Shown here one piece after another: positions 1 to 7,965 of a stretch of DNA of 35,834 bases (the stretch's first letter is position 1; the number at the start of each line of letters is the position of its first letter). The DNA comes from Parabacteroides sp. AM08-6. Its GTDB lineage: Bacteria > Bacteroidota > Bacteroidia > Bacteroidales > Tannerellaceae. The DNA lies in contig NZ_QRMP01000034.1 of the NCBI RefSeq assembly GCF_003473295.1, positions 1-35,834 of the forward strand, read 5' to 3'. The translations under genes and the position numbers were made by a program. The notes below the pieces were generated by a model. That model was given only the letters and a program-made list of their open reading frames with translations, ran no database searches and was not told where the DNA came from.

Positions 1-425
1 TTCAGTATGTCAAAGATAATAGTTTGAAAGCTAATCACAACAGAGAAATACAAATCCGCTTCCGCTTTCCGGTTGTTTTCAGTATGTCAAAGATAATAGA
101 TTGAAGCTAATCACAACAAACTCCTAAAGTGCCGTAAAACGGGGTGGATTGTTTTCAGTATGTCAAAGATAATAGATTGAAAGCTAATCACAACAAAACT
201 AACCAGAGAAAATTATTCTCTCTTGTTGTTTTCAGTATGTCAAAGATAATAGTTTGAAAGCTAATCACAACTTAATGTCAGCCTCTATGCGCTCGCTTTT
301 AGTTGTTTTCAGTATGCCAAAGATAATAGTTTGAAAGCTAATCACAACAATTGTTGTTTGAACCTATCTTATCTTCACGTTATTTTCAGTATGCCAAAGA
401 TAATAGTCTAAAAGCAAAACACAAC
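1..425. CRISPR. CRISPR array, terminal part, type II-C-like (six repeats, five spacers seen)
   Basis: Six copies of a 47-base repeat alternate with five spacers of exactly 30 bases. Repeats are at 1-41 (cut by the window edge, first 6 bases missing), 72-117 (46 bases, one deletion), 148-194, 225-271, 302-348 and 379-425. Spacers are at 42-71, 118-147, 195-224, 272-301 and 349-378. On the plus strand a repeat begins GTTGTTTTCAGTATG and ends GCTAATCACAAC; read on the minus strand it begins GTTGTGATTAGC, the usual look of Bacteroidetes type II-C repeats. The last repeat (379-425) has six substitutions against the consensus, so this is an array end. No cas gene is present; cas9, cas1 and cas2 would have to lie left of the window or elsewhere. 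The type assignment rests on repeat length, spacer length and repeat sequence only. Strand of transcription is inferred to be minus. Confidence 0.96.
395..424 (-). promoter_or_regulatory. Promoter-like element inside the terminal CRISPR repeat
   Basis: Reading the minus strand, this repeat holds TTG (422-424), 19 bases, then TATCTTTG (395-402), which fits the Bacteroidetes primary-sigma pattern (TTTG, about 19-21 bases, TAnnTTTG). The same pair is present in the other repeats: -7 boxes at 318-325, 241-248, 164-171, 88-95 and 11-18, with TTG 19 bases upstream (18 in the repeat at 72-117). Transcripts would start near the end of the repeat and enter the next spacer. The element is seen directly; its activity is inferred. 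Confidence 0.6.
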
Positions 426-471
426 AAATATCTAAACCAAATTATACCCCATACATTACAAATACCTAAGT

Positions 472-1689
472 TCACTTCCTAAAGCTATCTTTCAAAACAA
501 CTATTGAAGGGATAAAAAATGAAATAGCGCCTATCAAACAAAGCATAACACCACTAATAATGAACGTATTACCCAACCCGATACTATCGGCCAAAAAACC
601 GGTGCTGAGCAAACCTATCATCGAAGGTAGCAGGCTGGCGCTGGTATAAAAAGAGAAGACGCGTCCCATAACTGACGGCTCGATGCGTGTTTGTACTACG
701 GTTGTGAACGAAGCCATGTAGAAAGCACCGGAAACACCGGCTAGAGTTGTAAGAAAAACGAAATAGGCATAGCCGGAAACCGGGAGTAAGCCGGAAAACA
801 GAAAGGTCGCTCCCAAAAGAATATACATCCAGTTTATCATCAATATCTCGTTAAAACGAAACTTTTTCATGCCTAAAAATGCACCGCCCAACAAGGCTCC
901 GCCTCCCCAGACCACTTCTATCAGACTAACCTGAAATGTGTTTCCCGAAAAATGATTCAAAGTCATCAATGGGAAAAGAACGCCTACAGGCATGATGAAG
1001 AATGTAGCCAGAACAGAAAAAATGAACATACAAGATAATCCGGAATGGGCGCGCACTTCGGTAACCGCTTCTTTTGCTTCTTTAATGAATTGTATTTTCT
1101 CTCTTTTTTCCGGCTGCTCAGGGTCGGGTATCGCTACAAACAAAAGGGTAGTGCAAGCAATAACCGCACCTACGACATCCAGCAACAATATATTCGTCAT
1201 CTCCATTATCGAGATGAAAAGTCCGGCCAGGGCCGGACCGGCAATATTACAAAATGATTGTATCATCTGGCTGATACCGGCTATTCGTATTAATTCCGAC
1301 TTCGGAGCCAACAATGGCACAGATGCCTGCATCGCCGGCATGTGGAAAGCCGAACCAACGGAACGAAGAGCCAGCAATACATAAATATGCCCAATACGGG
1401 CCAAATCGAAATAGAACAAGACTGCCAGGATTAACGTACAAAAGGCGATAAAGCTGTCGGCCATAATCATAATACGCTTTCTCTTCCAACGGTCGATAAA
1501 TATCCCGGTGAACAAACCGAGCAAGGATTGAGGTAGTAAAGCGGCAAGCGTAGCCAAGGCCAAAACTTCTGCAGAACCGGTCTCGAGGCTCAGCCATAAA
1601 ACGATTGCAAAATTAACAATCGAACTTGTCAGGATAGAGAAAAACTGCCCTGTCCATATAATAGCAAATATTTTTTTCCAGTTATTCAT
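472..1689 (-). CDS. MFS exporter, Mef/MFS_3-like drug efflux family
   Basis: Predicted inner-membrane proton-driven exporter of about 405 residues with roughly twelve hydrophobic segments. The first 150 residues resemble macrolide-efflux Mef proteins: NNWKK, then a TGQFFSILTSSI segment, GSAEVLALATLAALLPQ, and GIFIDRWKRKRIMIMAD, which carries the MFS loop 2-3 signature. The length matches the Mef family (about 405). The ATG at 1689 is chosen because a GGAG lies just upstream and homology begins there; a longer frame back to 1776 opens only with TTG. The gene stands alone, and its 3' end lies 46 bases from the CRISPR array with no terminator-like hairpin between, so its transcript could run into the array. 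Substrate is not predictable; calling it a macrolide pump would go beyond the evidence. Confidence 0.85.
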   Translation of the reverse strand: MNNWKKIFAIIWTGQFFSILTSSIVNFAIVLWLSLETGSAEVLALATLAALLPQSLLGLFTGIFIDRWKRKRIMIMADSFIAFCTLILAVLFYFDLARIGHIYVLLALRSVGSAFHMPAMQASVPLLAPKSELIRIAGISQMIQSFCNIAGPALAGLFISIMEMTNILLLDVVGAVIACTTLLFVAIPDPEQPEKREKIQFIKEAKEAVTEVRAHSGLSCMFIFSVLATFFIMPVGVLFPLMTLNHFSGNTFQVSLIEVVWGGGALLGGAFLGMKKFRFNEILMINWMYILLGATFLFSGLLPVSGYAYFVFLTTLAGVSGAFYMASFTTVVQTRIEPSVMGRVFSFYTSASLLPSMIGLLSTGFLADSIGLGNTFIISGVMLCLIGAISFFIPSIVVLKDSFRK

Positions 1690-1864
1690 AACTCCAATTT
1701 GTATAATAAGTGAGATAATAGGATAAGTAGGTGAAAATGGTCCTATAAGACTATAGGTGTCAAAAGGATGGGCCAAAAGAAAAGACCCCTGCTATGAAGG
1801 CATATTATTTAATGCCCGAAATTGAAGTTACAGAACACATAATTTATCATCTATGAATTGTGCA

Positions 1865-1894
1865 CAAAGATACTATTTAATTTAAGATTTGCAA
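1865..1894 (-). promoter_or_regulatory. Predicted promoter of the MFS exporter
   Basis: On the minus strand TTG (1892-1894), 19 bases, TATCTTTG (1865-1872) fits the Bacteroidetes promoter pattern. It would give a leader of about 170 bases before the ATG at 1689, and it overlaps the T-tract of the tpx terminator. The long leader contains a tiny frame, ATG CCT TCA TAG, near 1800; no meaning is claimed for it. Confidence 0.5.
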
Positions 1895-1935
1895 GAAAAA
1901 AACGGAGGCTGCGAGATTCACATCCGACAGCCTCC
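1893..1935 (-). terminator. Rho-independent terminator of tpx
   Basis: An 8-bp perfect stem (1904-1911 GGAGGCTG with 1928-1935 CAGCCTCC) is followed on the minus strand by a run of seven T. It lies about 45 bases after the tpx stop codon. Confidence 0.85.
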
Positions 1936-1981
1936 TACACTAACCCTTAACTTTAACCAATGAAAAACAATAATTTATGCC

Positions 1982-2485
1982 TTATGCCTTCAATGAAGCA
2001 ATTGCAGCTTCATAATCCGGCTCGTTTGTTATCTCGGAAACAAGTTCTTCATAAATGACTTTACCGTTTTCGTCGACTACAATCACGCCTCGGGCTAATA
2101 AACCTTTCAGCGGACCGTCTACCATCAACATCCCGTACTTGTTTTCAAAACAAGAGCATCGGAATGCAGAAAGGGGAACCACTTTGTCAATGCCTTCCGT
2201 CGTGCAGAAACGTCCCTGCGCGAAGGGTAAGTCTTTCGATACGGACAAAACCACAGTGTTCGGCAATGAGGCTGCTTCCTTGTTGAAACGTCTTACCGAG
2301 GCTGCACAGACCGCAGTATCCAAACTCGGAAATACATTAATTACAACCTTACTGCCTTTCAAGTCGCTCAGTGACAATTCCGATAAATCGCTCTTTACGC
2401 CTTTAAAATCGGGAGCTTCCGCTCCAACTGCGGGTAATGAGCCATTTGTATTTACTTCATTACCTTTAAATGTTATTTTTGCCAT
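1982..2485 (-). CDS. tpx: Thiol peroxidase (atypical 2-Cys peroxiredoxin)
   Basis: Reduces hydrogen peroxide and organic peroxides in the cytoplasm, with electrons from thioredoxin; a trxB gene occurs at 30.0-31.0 kb in this window. The 167 residues match the family length. The peroxidatic cysteine is C60 in [17 protein letters not shown] and the resolving cysteine is C94 in AQGRFC, the spacing expected of Tpx. Two further cysteines, C110 and C112, sit in the segment [11 protein letters not shown], where E. coli Tpx has none. The gene is monocistronic, with its own promoter upstream and a terminator downstream. Assignment is secure. Confidence 0.96.
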   Translation of the reverse strand: MAKITFKGNEVNTNGSLPAVGAEAPDFKGVKSDLSELSLSDLKGSKVVINVFPSLDTAVCAASVRRFNKEAASLPNTVVLSVSKDLPFAQGRFCTTEGIDKVVPLSAFRCSCFENKYGMLMVDGPLKGLLARGVIVVDENGKVIYEELVSEITNEPDYEAAIASLKA

Positions 2486-2526
2486 CTTTTGTAGTATTTT
2501 ATGTTTTACATCTCAAAAGCGACGTA

Positions 2527-2559
2527 CAAATATAGTCGCTTTTATATAAATGAAACAAA
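2527..2559 (-). promoter_or_regulatory. Predicted promoter of tpx
   Basis: Minus-strand TTTG (2556-2559), 21 bases, TATATTTG (2527-2534), about 40 bases before the tpx start codon. Confidence 0.6.
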
Positions 2560-2713
2560 AGAGGACAGACAATGTTCCTCGTTTAACTCTTTTTAATAAC
2601 AAATGCAAATAGTCCTCCGATTCTTTATAAATTATGCCCTGCAGTTTTCTGCCATTGCCGGATTTTTTCATAAAATTGCTCTTTTTCTTATATCTTGTAT
2701 TGGCATTATCAGC

Positions 2714-2741
2714 TTGGAAGGGAAAATATCCCGTACATTTG
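2714..2741 (+). promoter_or_regulatory. Predicted promoter of rmuC-dinB
   Basis: Plus-strand TACATTTG (2734-2741) matches the TAnnTTTG -7 element and lies 17 bases before the rmuC ATG. A TTG at 2714-2716 is 17 bases upstream, slightly short of the usual spacing. The transcript leader would be only about ten bases. Confidence 0.45.
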
Positions 2742-2758
2742 CTCCAAATTGAAAAGAA

Positions 2759-4033
2759 ATGGATTGGTTGGTTATTTGCTTGCTCATTATTATCATCGTT
2801 TTACAATTCGGTTTACATCCTAAAAAGGGAAATGAAGATGCTATTGTCGAACTGAAACGGTTGCTCGATGAAATGCAACGTTCCTTCGAACGGATTGAAA
2901 AGAATTTCCGCGATGATTTCCGCCTCAACCGGGAAGAAAGCCGTATCGTGGCACGCGATAACCGGGAAGAACTTACACGGTCGATGAACGAATTCAGGGA
3001 GGCTTTCGACCGGGGAATTGCTTCTTTCAATAACCTGCAAAGGGAAAAATTCGCCAATCTCGACGAACAACAACGGCTTCTGGTTGCCAACACGGAAAAG
3101 CGGCTGGAAGAAATCCGCATCACTGTCGACGAAAAATTGCAAAAGACGTTGAACGACCGCATCGGGCAATCTTTCCGCCTCGTCTCCGAACAATTGGAAA
3201 ATGTACAGAAAGGGTTAGGCGAAATGCAAACGTTGGCGCAGGACGTTGGTGGGCTGAAGCGCGTTCTCAGCAACGTGAAGACACGGGGAAACATCGGGGA
3301 AATACAATTGAGCATGCTACTCGAACAAGTATTGGCTCCGGAACAATACGAGGCAAACGTACACACTCGCAAAGGCTCGGATGCTGTCGTTGAGTTTGCC
3401 GTCAAGCTTCCGGGACGCGACGACATCCGCGAATTTGTCTATCTCCCGATTGATGCCAAATTCCCGAAAGACGTGTACGAACAACTGCTCGACGCTTATG
3501 ACAATGCCGATGCACAGGCGATAGAAGCTGCCGGGAAATTGCTGGAAACAACCATTAAAAAAATGGCGAAAGATATTTCCGACAAATATCTGGCTCCTCC
3601 TGCTACTACCGATTTCGGTATTATGTTCCTTCCCTTCGAAGGTATTTATGCCGAGGTGGTCCGCCGTTCGGCACTGCTGGAAGAGTTGCAACGGAGCTAC
3701 AAAGTGGTAGTGACCGGCCCAACCACATTGGCTGCCATCCTCAACAGCCTGCAAATGGGTTTCCGTACATTGGCCATCCAAAAGCATTCGGGCGAAGTAT
3801 GGACTATCTTAGGTGCTGTAAAGAAGGAATTCGAGAAAGTTGGCGGCATGCTTGAAAAAGCCCACAAAAACCTGCAAACGGCCAGTGGCCAAATAGAAGA
3901 GGTGTTGGGTACGCGTACGCGTGCCATTCAGCGGAAATTGAAGGATGTGGATACGTTGAGCGACCGGGAAGCACGTGCCATCCTGCCCGAAATAGGTTCA
4001 CTTTCCGACAGCGAAGAAGACAACGACGCCTGA
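2759..4033 (+). CDS. rmuC: DNA recombination protein RmuC
   Basis: RmuC-family protein of 424 residues, the usual size. Residues 1-19 form a single N-terminal membrane anchor (DWLVICLLIIIIVLQFGL); residues 25-150 are a long charged coiled coil; the conserved RmuC core follows, with a PD-(D/E)XK-like nuclease fold (KGSDAVVEFAVKLPGRD and LPIDAKFPKDVYEQLLDAY). In E. coli the family limits recombination at short inverted repeats; the biochemical role is not settled. It begins after a TACATTTG element and is followed 22 bases later by dinB in the same direction, so the two are probably one transcript joining two genome-maintenance functions. Confidence 0.95.
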   Translation: MDWLVICLLIIIIVLQFGLHPKKGNEDAIVELKRLLDEMQRSFERIEKNFRDDFRLNREESRIVARDNREELTRSMNEFREAFDRGIASFNNLQREKFANLDEQQRLLVANTEKRLEEIRITVDEKLQKTLNDRIGQSFRLVSEQLENVQKGLGEMQTLAQDVGGLKRVLSNVKTRGNIGEIQLSMLLEQVLAPEQYEANVHTRKGSDAVVEFAVKLPGRDDIREFVYLPIDAKFPKDVYEQLLDAYDNADAQAIEAAGKLLETTIKKMAKDISDKYLAPPATTDFGIMFLPFEGIYAEVVRRSALLEELQRSYKVVVTGPTTLAAILNSLQMGFRTLAIQKHSGEVWTILGAVKKEFEKVGGMLEKAHKNLQTASGQIEEVLGTRTRAIQRKLKDVDTLSDREARAILPEIGSLSDSEEDNDA

Positions 4034-4055
4034 AATAAGACTGATTGAATAGAAG

Positions 4056-5144
4056 ATGGAGCGAAAGATTATACATATCGACATGGATGCTTTCTACGCT
4101 TCTGTGGAACAGCGTGATAACCCCGAACTAAAAGGTATTCCCCTGGCCGTGGGGCATGCGGAGGAACGGGGCGTGGTTGCGGCTGCAAGCTATGAGGCAA
4201 GGAAGTTCGGCGTTCGTTCGGCCATGTCGTCGCAGAAGGCGAAACGTCTGTGCCCGCAATTGACTTTCGTACCGGGACGGATGGAGGTTTACAAAACCGT
4301 TTCACGCCAGATACATGAAATCTTTCACGATTATACGGATATTATCGAGCCGCTTTCGCTGGATGAGGCTTTTCTGGACGTCACGGAAAACAAAAAGAAT
4401 ATTCCGCTTGCTGTCGATATAGCCAAGGAGATAAAACAGCGTATTCGGGAAGAGTTGCATCTGGTGGCTTCCGCCGGTGTTTCCTACAACAAGTTTTTAG
4501 CGAAAATAGCATCTGACTACCGCAAACCGGACGGCTTGTGTACTATCCATCCGGCACAGGCGGAAGAGTTCATCGGCCGTCTCCCGATTGAAGCTTTTTG
4601 GGGAATAGGTCCGGTCACTGCCAAAAAGATGCATACTTTGGGTATTCATAACGGCAAACAACTAAGAGACTGCTCGCTGGCAATGCTGACCCGCCAGTTC
4701 GGGAAGGCGGGTAGCCTGTATTTCGACTGTTCGAGAGGTATAGACCTTCGTCCGGTCGAAGCCGTCCGTATCCGCAAATCCGTAGGTTGCGAGCACACAT
4801 TGGAAAAAGATATTTCCCGCCAGTCATCTGTCATCATCGAACTATACCATGTCGCCACCGAATTGCTCGGCCGCCTGCAACGCACCGATTTCAGAGGAAA
4901 CACATTGACTCTGAAAATCAAGTTTCACGACTTCAGCCAAATCACCCGGAGCTTTACACAAAGCCAAAAACTGACTACCTTGGAAGTCATATTGCCTCTC
5001 GCCAAGCAGCTACTAAAAGAGGTTGAATACGAAAACCACCCTATCCGTCTGATAGGCCTTTCCGTATCCAACCCTTCGGAAGAGAAGGAGGAACAACAAG
5101 CCCGCTGGGAACAACTGAGTTTTGAGTTCAGCGATTGGGATTAG
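4056..5144 (+). CDS. dinB: DNA polymerase IV (Y family)
   Basis: Error-prone lesion-bypass polymerase, 362 residues. Catalytic acidic residues are visible: D9 in HIDMDAFYASVEQ, and D103/E104 in SLDEAFLDVT. F13 lies at the steric-gate position. The segment FWGIGPVTAKKMHTLGI is the thumb-region helix-hairpin-helix; the little-finger domain occupies about 235-345. The C-terminal QLSFEF resembles a sliding-clamp binding peptide. It is probably co-transcribed with rmuC. I saw no LexA-type operator upstream, but the Bacteroidetes box is not well enough known for me to exclude one. It converges with the mannosidase gene, with only 12 bases between the stop codons. Confidence 0.96.
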   Translation: MERKIIHIDMDAFYASVEQRDNPELKGIPLAVGHAEERGVVAAASYEARKFGVRSAMSSQKAKRLCPQLTFVPGRMEVYKTVSRQIHEIFHDYTDIIEPLSLDEAFLDVTENKKNIPLAVDIAKEIKQRIREELHLVASAGVSYNKFLAKIASDYRKPDGLCTIHPAQAEEFIGRLPIEAFWGIGPVTAKKMHTLGIHNGKQLRDCSLAMLTRQFGKAGSLYFDCSRGIDLRPVEAVRIRKSVGCEHTLEKDISRQSSVIIELYHVATELLGRLQRTDFRGNTLTLKIKFHDFSQITRSFTQSQKLTTLEVILPLAKQLLKEVEYENHPIRLIGLSVSNPSEEKEEQQARWEQLSFEFSDWD

Positions 5145-5156
5145 ACTCTCCGGCTC

Positions 5157-7385
5157 TCACTCCATCAGCATAATATCGACTCCCTCGGATGGTGGAATAG
5201 CAGCTTCGTCGACCGCCCAGTTCTTATTAGGACGATTTCCCATCACAAGAACCAAAGTGCCGCCGTTCAAGATATCATCGTGTGTAAAATATGTCTTATC
5301 ATAAGGTTGCCCGTTTAGTTCGGCCGATTGGATGTATTTGTTATCCTGTGAATTATTTTTGGCAACAACCGTAAACGTTTTCCCGTTGTCAAGCTTAATC
5401 GATGTTTTGTCGAACAACGGACTTCCTATTACATAATAAGGCAGTCCGGCCGTTACGGGATAAAATCCCATAGCGGAAAACACGTAAAATGCGGACATTC
5501 CGCCTCCGTCCTCATCACCGCATATTCCCATCAAATCATTCCGGAACCAACTTTCCATCAACATACGGATACGCTTCTGCGTCTTCCAGGGTTGTCCGGC
5601 GTAATTATACAAATAGGGCACATGGAAGCTGGGTTCGTTTCCCATCACAAACTGCCCCACATTACCCGTGGCATCAGGGTGTACGGCATAGTATTGCCAT
5701 TTGGAAAGTTTTATTCCTTCCACAAAAAGCTGGTCCAATTTATCTGTAAACGGTTTATTCCCACCGAACAAATGAATCAAATCGGCCATATTATGATGCA
5801 CATCCCAAATATATGTCCACGCATTATTTTCATCATAATAGGCACGGGCACCAATTCCTCCGGAAAAGACATAATCGAACGGTTGGATAAATGCTCCGTC
5901 TTTATCTTTCGGGTGAAAGAAGCCGGTTTCTTTATTGAATAAATGTCGGTAATTGAAAGCTCGTCCGATATGGAAATTATAATCTTCCTTCTTTCCCAGA
6001 CGTTTAGCCAATTGTGCAATACACCAGTCGTCGTAAGATGCCGCCTGTGTCACTGCAACGGCTTGCCGTTGTTCAAACTCATGGACTTGCGGGACTGTCT
6101 CTTTCTCTTCCGGATGTAAGGCAGGGAACCAACCGTTTTCATGATAAAAATCGTCCAATTCGGTTTTAGGCCCTCTGCGCCATGGTATCATTGTCTCGTT
6201 CAGAACCGTATAATGCATTCCCTCGAATGCTTTATCCACATCGAATTTTAACCCCTTGCACAGTGCATCGGCAAATACAGCCGCTGCATGATTACCGTTC
6301 ATGCAATGGGCATCCCCAAAGACAGAAGGAAAAGTGGGAACCCATCCTGATTGTTCGTACATCCGGATATAAGAAGCCAGCTTTTCCTCTTCTGCAGCCG
6401 GATTAAGGATTACTTGCAGCGGATGCAATGCGTGATAGGTGTCCCACACCCAATCGTCCGTCCAGAAAGGGACACCTCCGTCTTCGTGTACTTTTCCGTC
6501 AAAACCACTATAATAATGCCCATCCTCGGAGATATTAATCATACGTTCATGCGAACGGTACAAAGCGGTATAAAAGGTTGTTTTCTGATTTTCTGTTCCA
6601 CCTTGCACTTCGATTTTTCCCAAAACGTGGTTCCATTCATGGCGTGCAACCGTAGCCAAAGCTTCCAAATCATAGTCTTGAATTTCTTTTTCCAAGTTCT
6701 TTTTTGCCTGTTCCACACTGATATACGAAATGCCGTAACGCATATTCACCTGTTTCACCCCTTTATCGAACCGCGCATAATTAACATTTGTTCCGTTGCC
6801 GGTCGGAGAGAATTCAGCGGGTTCCCGGTCAAATTCCAGATAAAAATAATGTTTTGTTCCTTGGCAAACATCATATCCCGACAATGTATTGGCTTTTCCC
6901 GTTATTTCGCCTTTGCCCGTGGCACGCAACTGGATATAACGGTTGCCATCTTCTTCAAAGGTACAAGAATAAATCGCGGCTCGTTTCCCGGGAGAAAATT
7001 CAACAAAAACTCCGTAATCGTCCAGTAAAACCGAATATTTGTATGGTGATGTTTTTTCTTGGTCGTATCGATATGCAAGATGCGGTTTCAATCCGGCAAC
7101 ATCCCCGCAATATGGCATCAGCAGCAATACGCCTCCTTGCCGGTGGGACGGGACATTTAAAGGCAGGCCATCCATACGGTCTGTTACAAACTCGTTGTGT
7201 CCTGGTATCATTCGTAACATGCTATTCGGCTGATGGCATGTCGGATAAGTAGGAACCAGCAAATGACTGATATTCCCGATACGGTTATTTACATAATCGA
7301 CCGGTTCCCGAATCTGGTCGGATTGACAACTCCCTTGCAACAAAGCGAGAGTCAGAAACATTACGGGCAAAAAGGCTTTTTTCAT
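5157..7385 (-). CDS. GH92 family alpha-mannosidase, lipoprotein
   Basis: Calcium-dependent exo-acting alpha-mannosidase of glycoside hydrolase family 92, 742 residues (family usual 730-780). A lipoprotein signal (lipobox LQGSC, C20) places it in the periplasm or on the outer-membrane surface. The N-terminal beta-sandwich (about 25-260) is followed by the catalytic domain. E584 in GNEPSFHVPYLYNY aligns with the catalytic acid, and D624/D626 in GDEDGGGMSAFYVFSAMGFYP fit the pair of base aspartates. The common form of that last motif is GN(E/D)DCGQMSAW, so this member differs at the C, Q and W positions. It is not in a SusCD locus; it stands alone, which suggests a broad or house-keeping role in mannoside trimming. 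No TAnnTTTG box was found upstream. Confidence 0.93.
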   Translation of the reverse strand: MKKAFLPVMFLTLALLQGSCQSDQIREPVDYVNNRIGNISHLLVPTYPTCHQPNSMLRMIPGHNEFVTDRMDGLPLNVPSHRQGGVLLLMPYCGDVAGLKPHLAYRYDQEKTSPYKYSVLLDDYGVFVEFSPGKRAAIYSCTFEEDGNRYIQLRATGKGEITGKANTLSGYDVCQGTKHYFYLEFDREPAEFSPTGNGTNVNYARFDKGVKQVNMRYGISYISVEQAKKNLEKEIQDYDLEALATVARHEWNHVLGKIEVQGGTENQKTTFYTALYRSHERMINISEDGHYYSGFDGKVHEDGGVPFWTDDWVWDTYHALHPLQVILNPAAEEEKLASYIRMYEQSGWVPTFPSVFGDAHCMNGNHAAAVFADALCKGLKFDVDKAFEGMHYTVLNETMIPWRRGPKTELDDFYHENGWFPALHPEEKETVPQVHEFEQRQAVAVTQAASYDDWCIAQLAKRLGKKEDYNFHIGRAFNYRHLFNKETGFFHPKDKDGAFIQPFDYVFSGGIGARAYYDENNAWTYIWDVHHNMADLIHLFGGNKPFTDKLDQLFVEGIKLSKWQYYAVHPDATGNVGQFVMGNEPSFHVPYLYNYAGQPWKTQKRIRMLMESWFRNDLMGICGDEDGGGMSAFYVFSAMGFYPVTAGLPYYVIGSPLFDKTSIKLDNGKTFTVVAKNNSQDNKYIQSAELNGQPYDKTYFTHDDILNGGTLVLVMGNRPNKNWAVDEAAIPPSEGVDIMLME

Positions 7386-7508
7386 AAATTCTACAATTTA
7401 ATATAAGACATAAGCATAACAATCTTTTTTATGGTTAAGCATTTACATACAAAGAAACAGAAAAATCAGAGAATATCAAATGAAAAAACCATTCATTCCA
7501 ACCTCTTA

Positions 7509-7598
7509 TTCGTTCAACGTTCGTGAAACGCAAAAGCATCGAACGTATTTTTCGCGTTCAACGTTCGTATTTTTTCCGTTCATCGAACGTTGAACGAA
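7509..7598. repeat. Cluster of direct and inverted copies of CGTTCAACGTTCG upstream of the mannosidase
   Basis: The 13-base word CGTTCAACGTTCG occurs at 7511-7523 and 7555-7567 and inverted at 7584-7596; a partial copy, TCGAACGT, lies at 7539-7546. Copies one and three form a perfect 15-base inverted pair (7509-7523 with 7584-7598). Each word is itself nearly palindromic (CGTT-C-AACG and AACGTT). The cluster sits in the 370-base space between the mannosidase start (7385) and the tRNA; the rest of that space (7386-7508, 7599-7705) shows no gene or promoter I can support. Likely readings are a multi-site operator or a nested hairpin. Confidence 0.85.
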
Positions 7599-7705
7599 AG
7601 GAATATAGTAATGAAATGGAAGAATGTTGAAATGGGTAGGAAAAAAAGATACGGACTATTCCTCCGTTTTTCGGTATAATCCGTAAATACACTTCTCTCT
7701 ATATG

Positions 7706-7742
7706 TAAAAAACAAAAAAAGCCGTTCTAAATAAAGAACAGC
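7706..7742 (-). terminator. Rho-independent terminator of the tRNA-Arg gene
   Basis: Minus-strand stem GCTGTTCT/AGAACGGC (7735-7742 with 7721-7728, one G-T pair), a 6-base loop, then seven T, G and six T. It lies 13 bases after the tRNA 3' end. Confidence 0.85.
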
Positions 7743-7755
7743 CTCTTGTTGAAAG

Positions 7756-7829
<74 letters not shown>

Positions 7830-7845
7830 AGCTTTATTTGCGGTG

Positions 7846-7876
7846 CAAAGGTAGTATTATTATTTAAATACACAAA
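7846..7876 (-). promoter_or_regulatory. Promoter of tRNA-Arg
   Basis: Minus-strand TTTG (7873-7876), exactly 19 bases, TACCTTTG (7846-7853), ending 16 bases before the mature tRNA. This is the best match to the Bacteroidetes promoter consensus in the window and serves as a local reference for the others. Confidence 0.75.
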
Positions 7877-7965
7877 AAAACTTATTCGTTTTTTACCGGT
7901 AAGAGCTTCATAACCGAAAGCTGAAACAAAAAAAACAGGCTTTTCATCTGCAAGTCGCAAAATGA

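Noticed and set aside
1..425. tracrRNA or anti-repeat near the array
   Set aside because: I looked in 426-471 and the following spacers for a partial copy of the repeat and found none; it probably lies near cas9 outside the window.
1690..1776. N-terminal extension of the MFS exporter
   Set aside because: It opens with TTG, lacks resemblance to Mef-type proteins, and an ATG with GGAG upstream stands at 1689.
2634..2855. 73-residue plus-strand hydrophobic frame
   Set aside because: It overlaps the promoter and start of rmuC in another frame and has no ribosome site; the membrane look comes from T-rich DNA.
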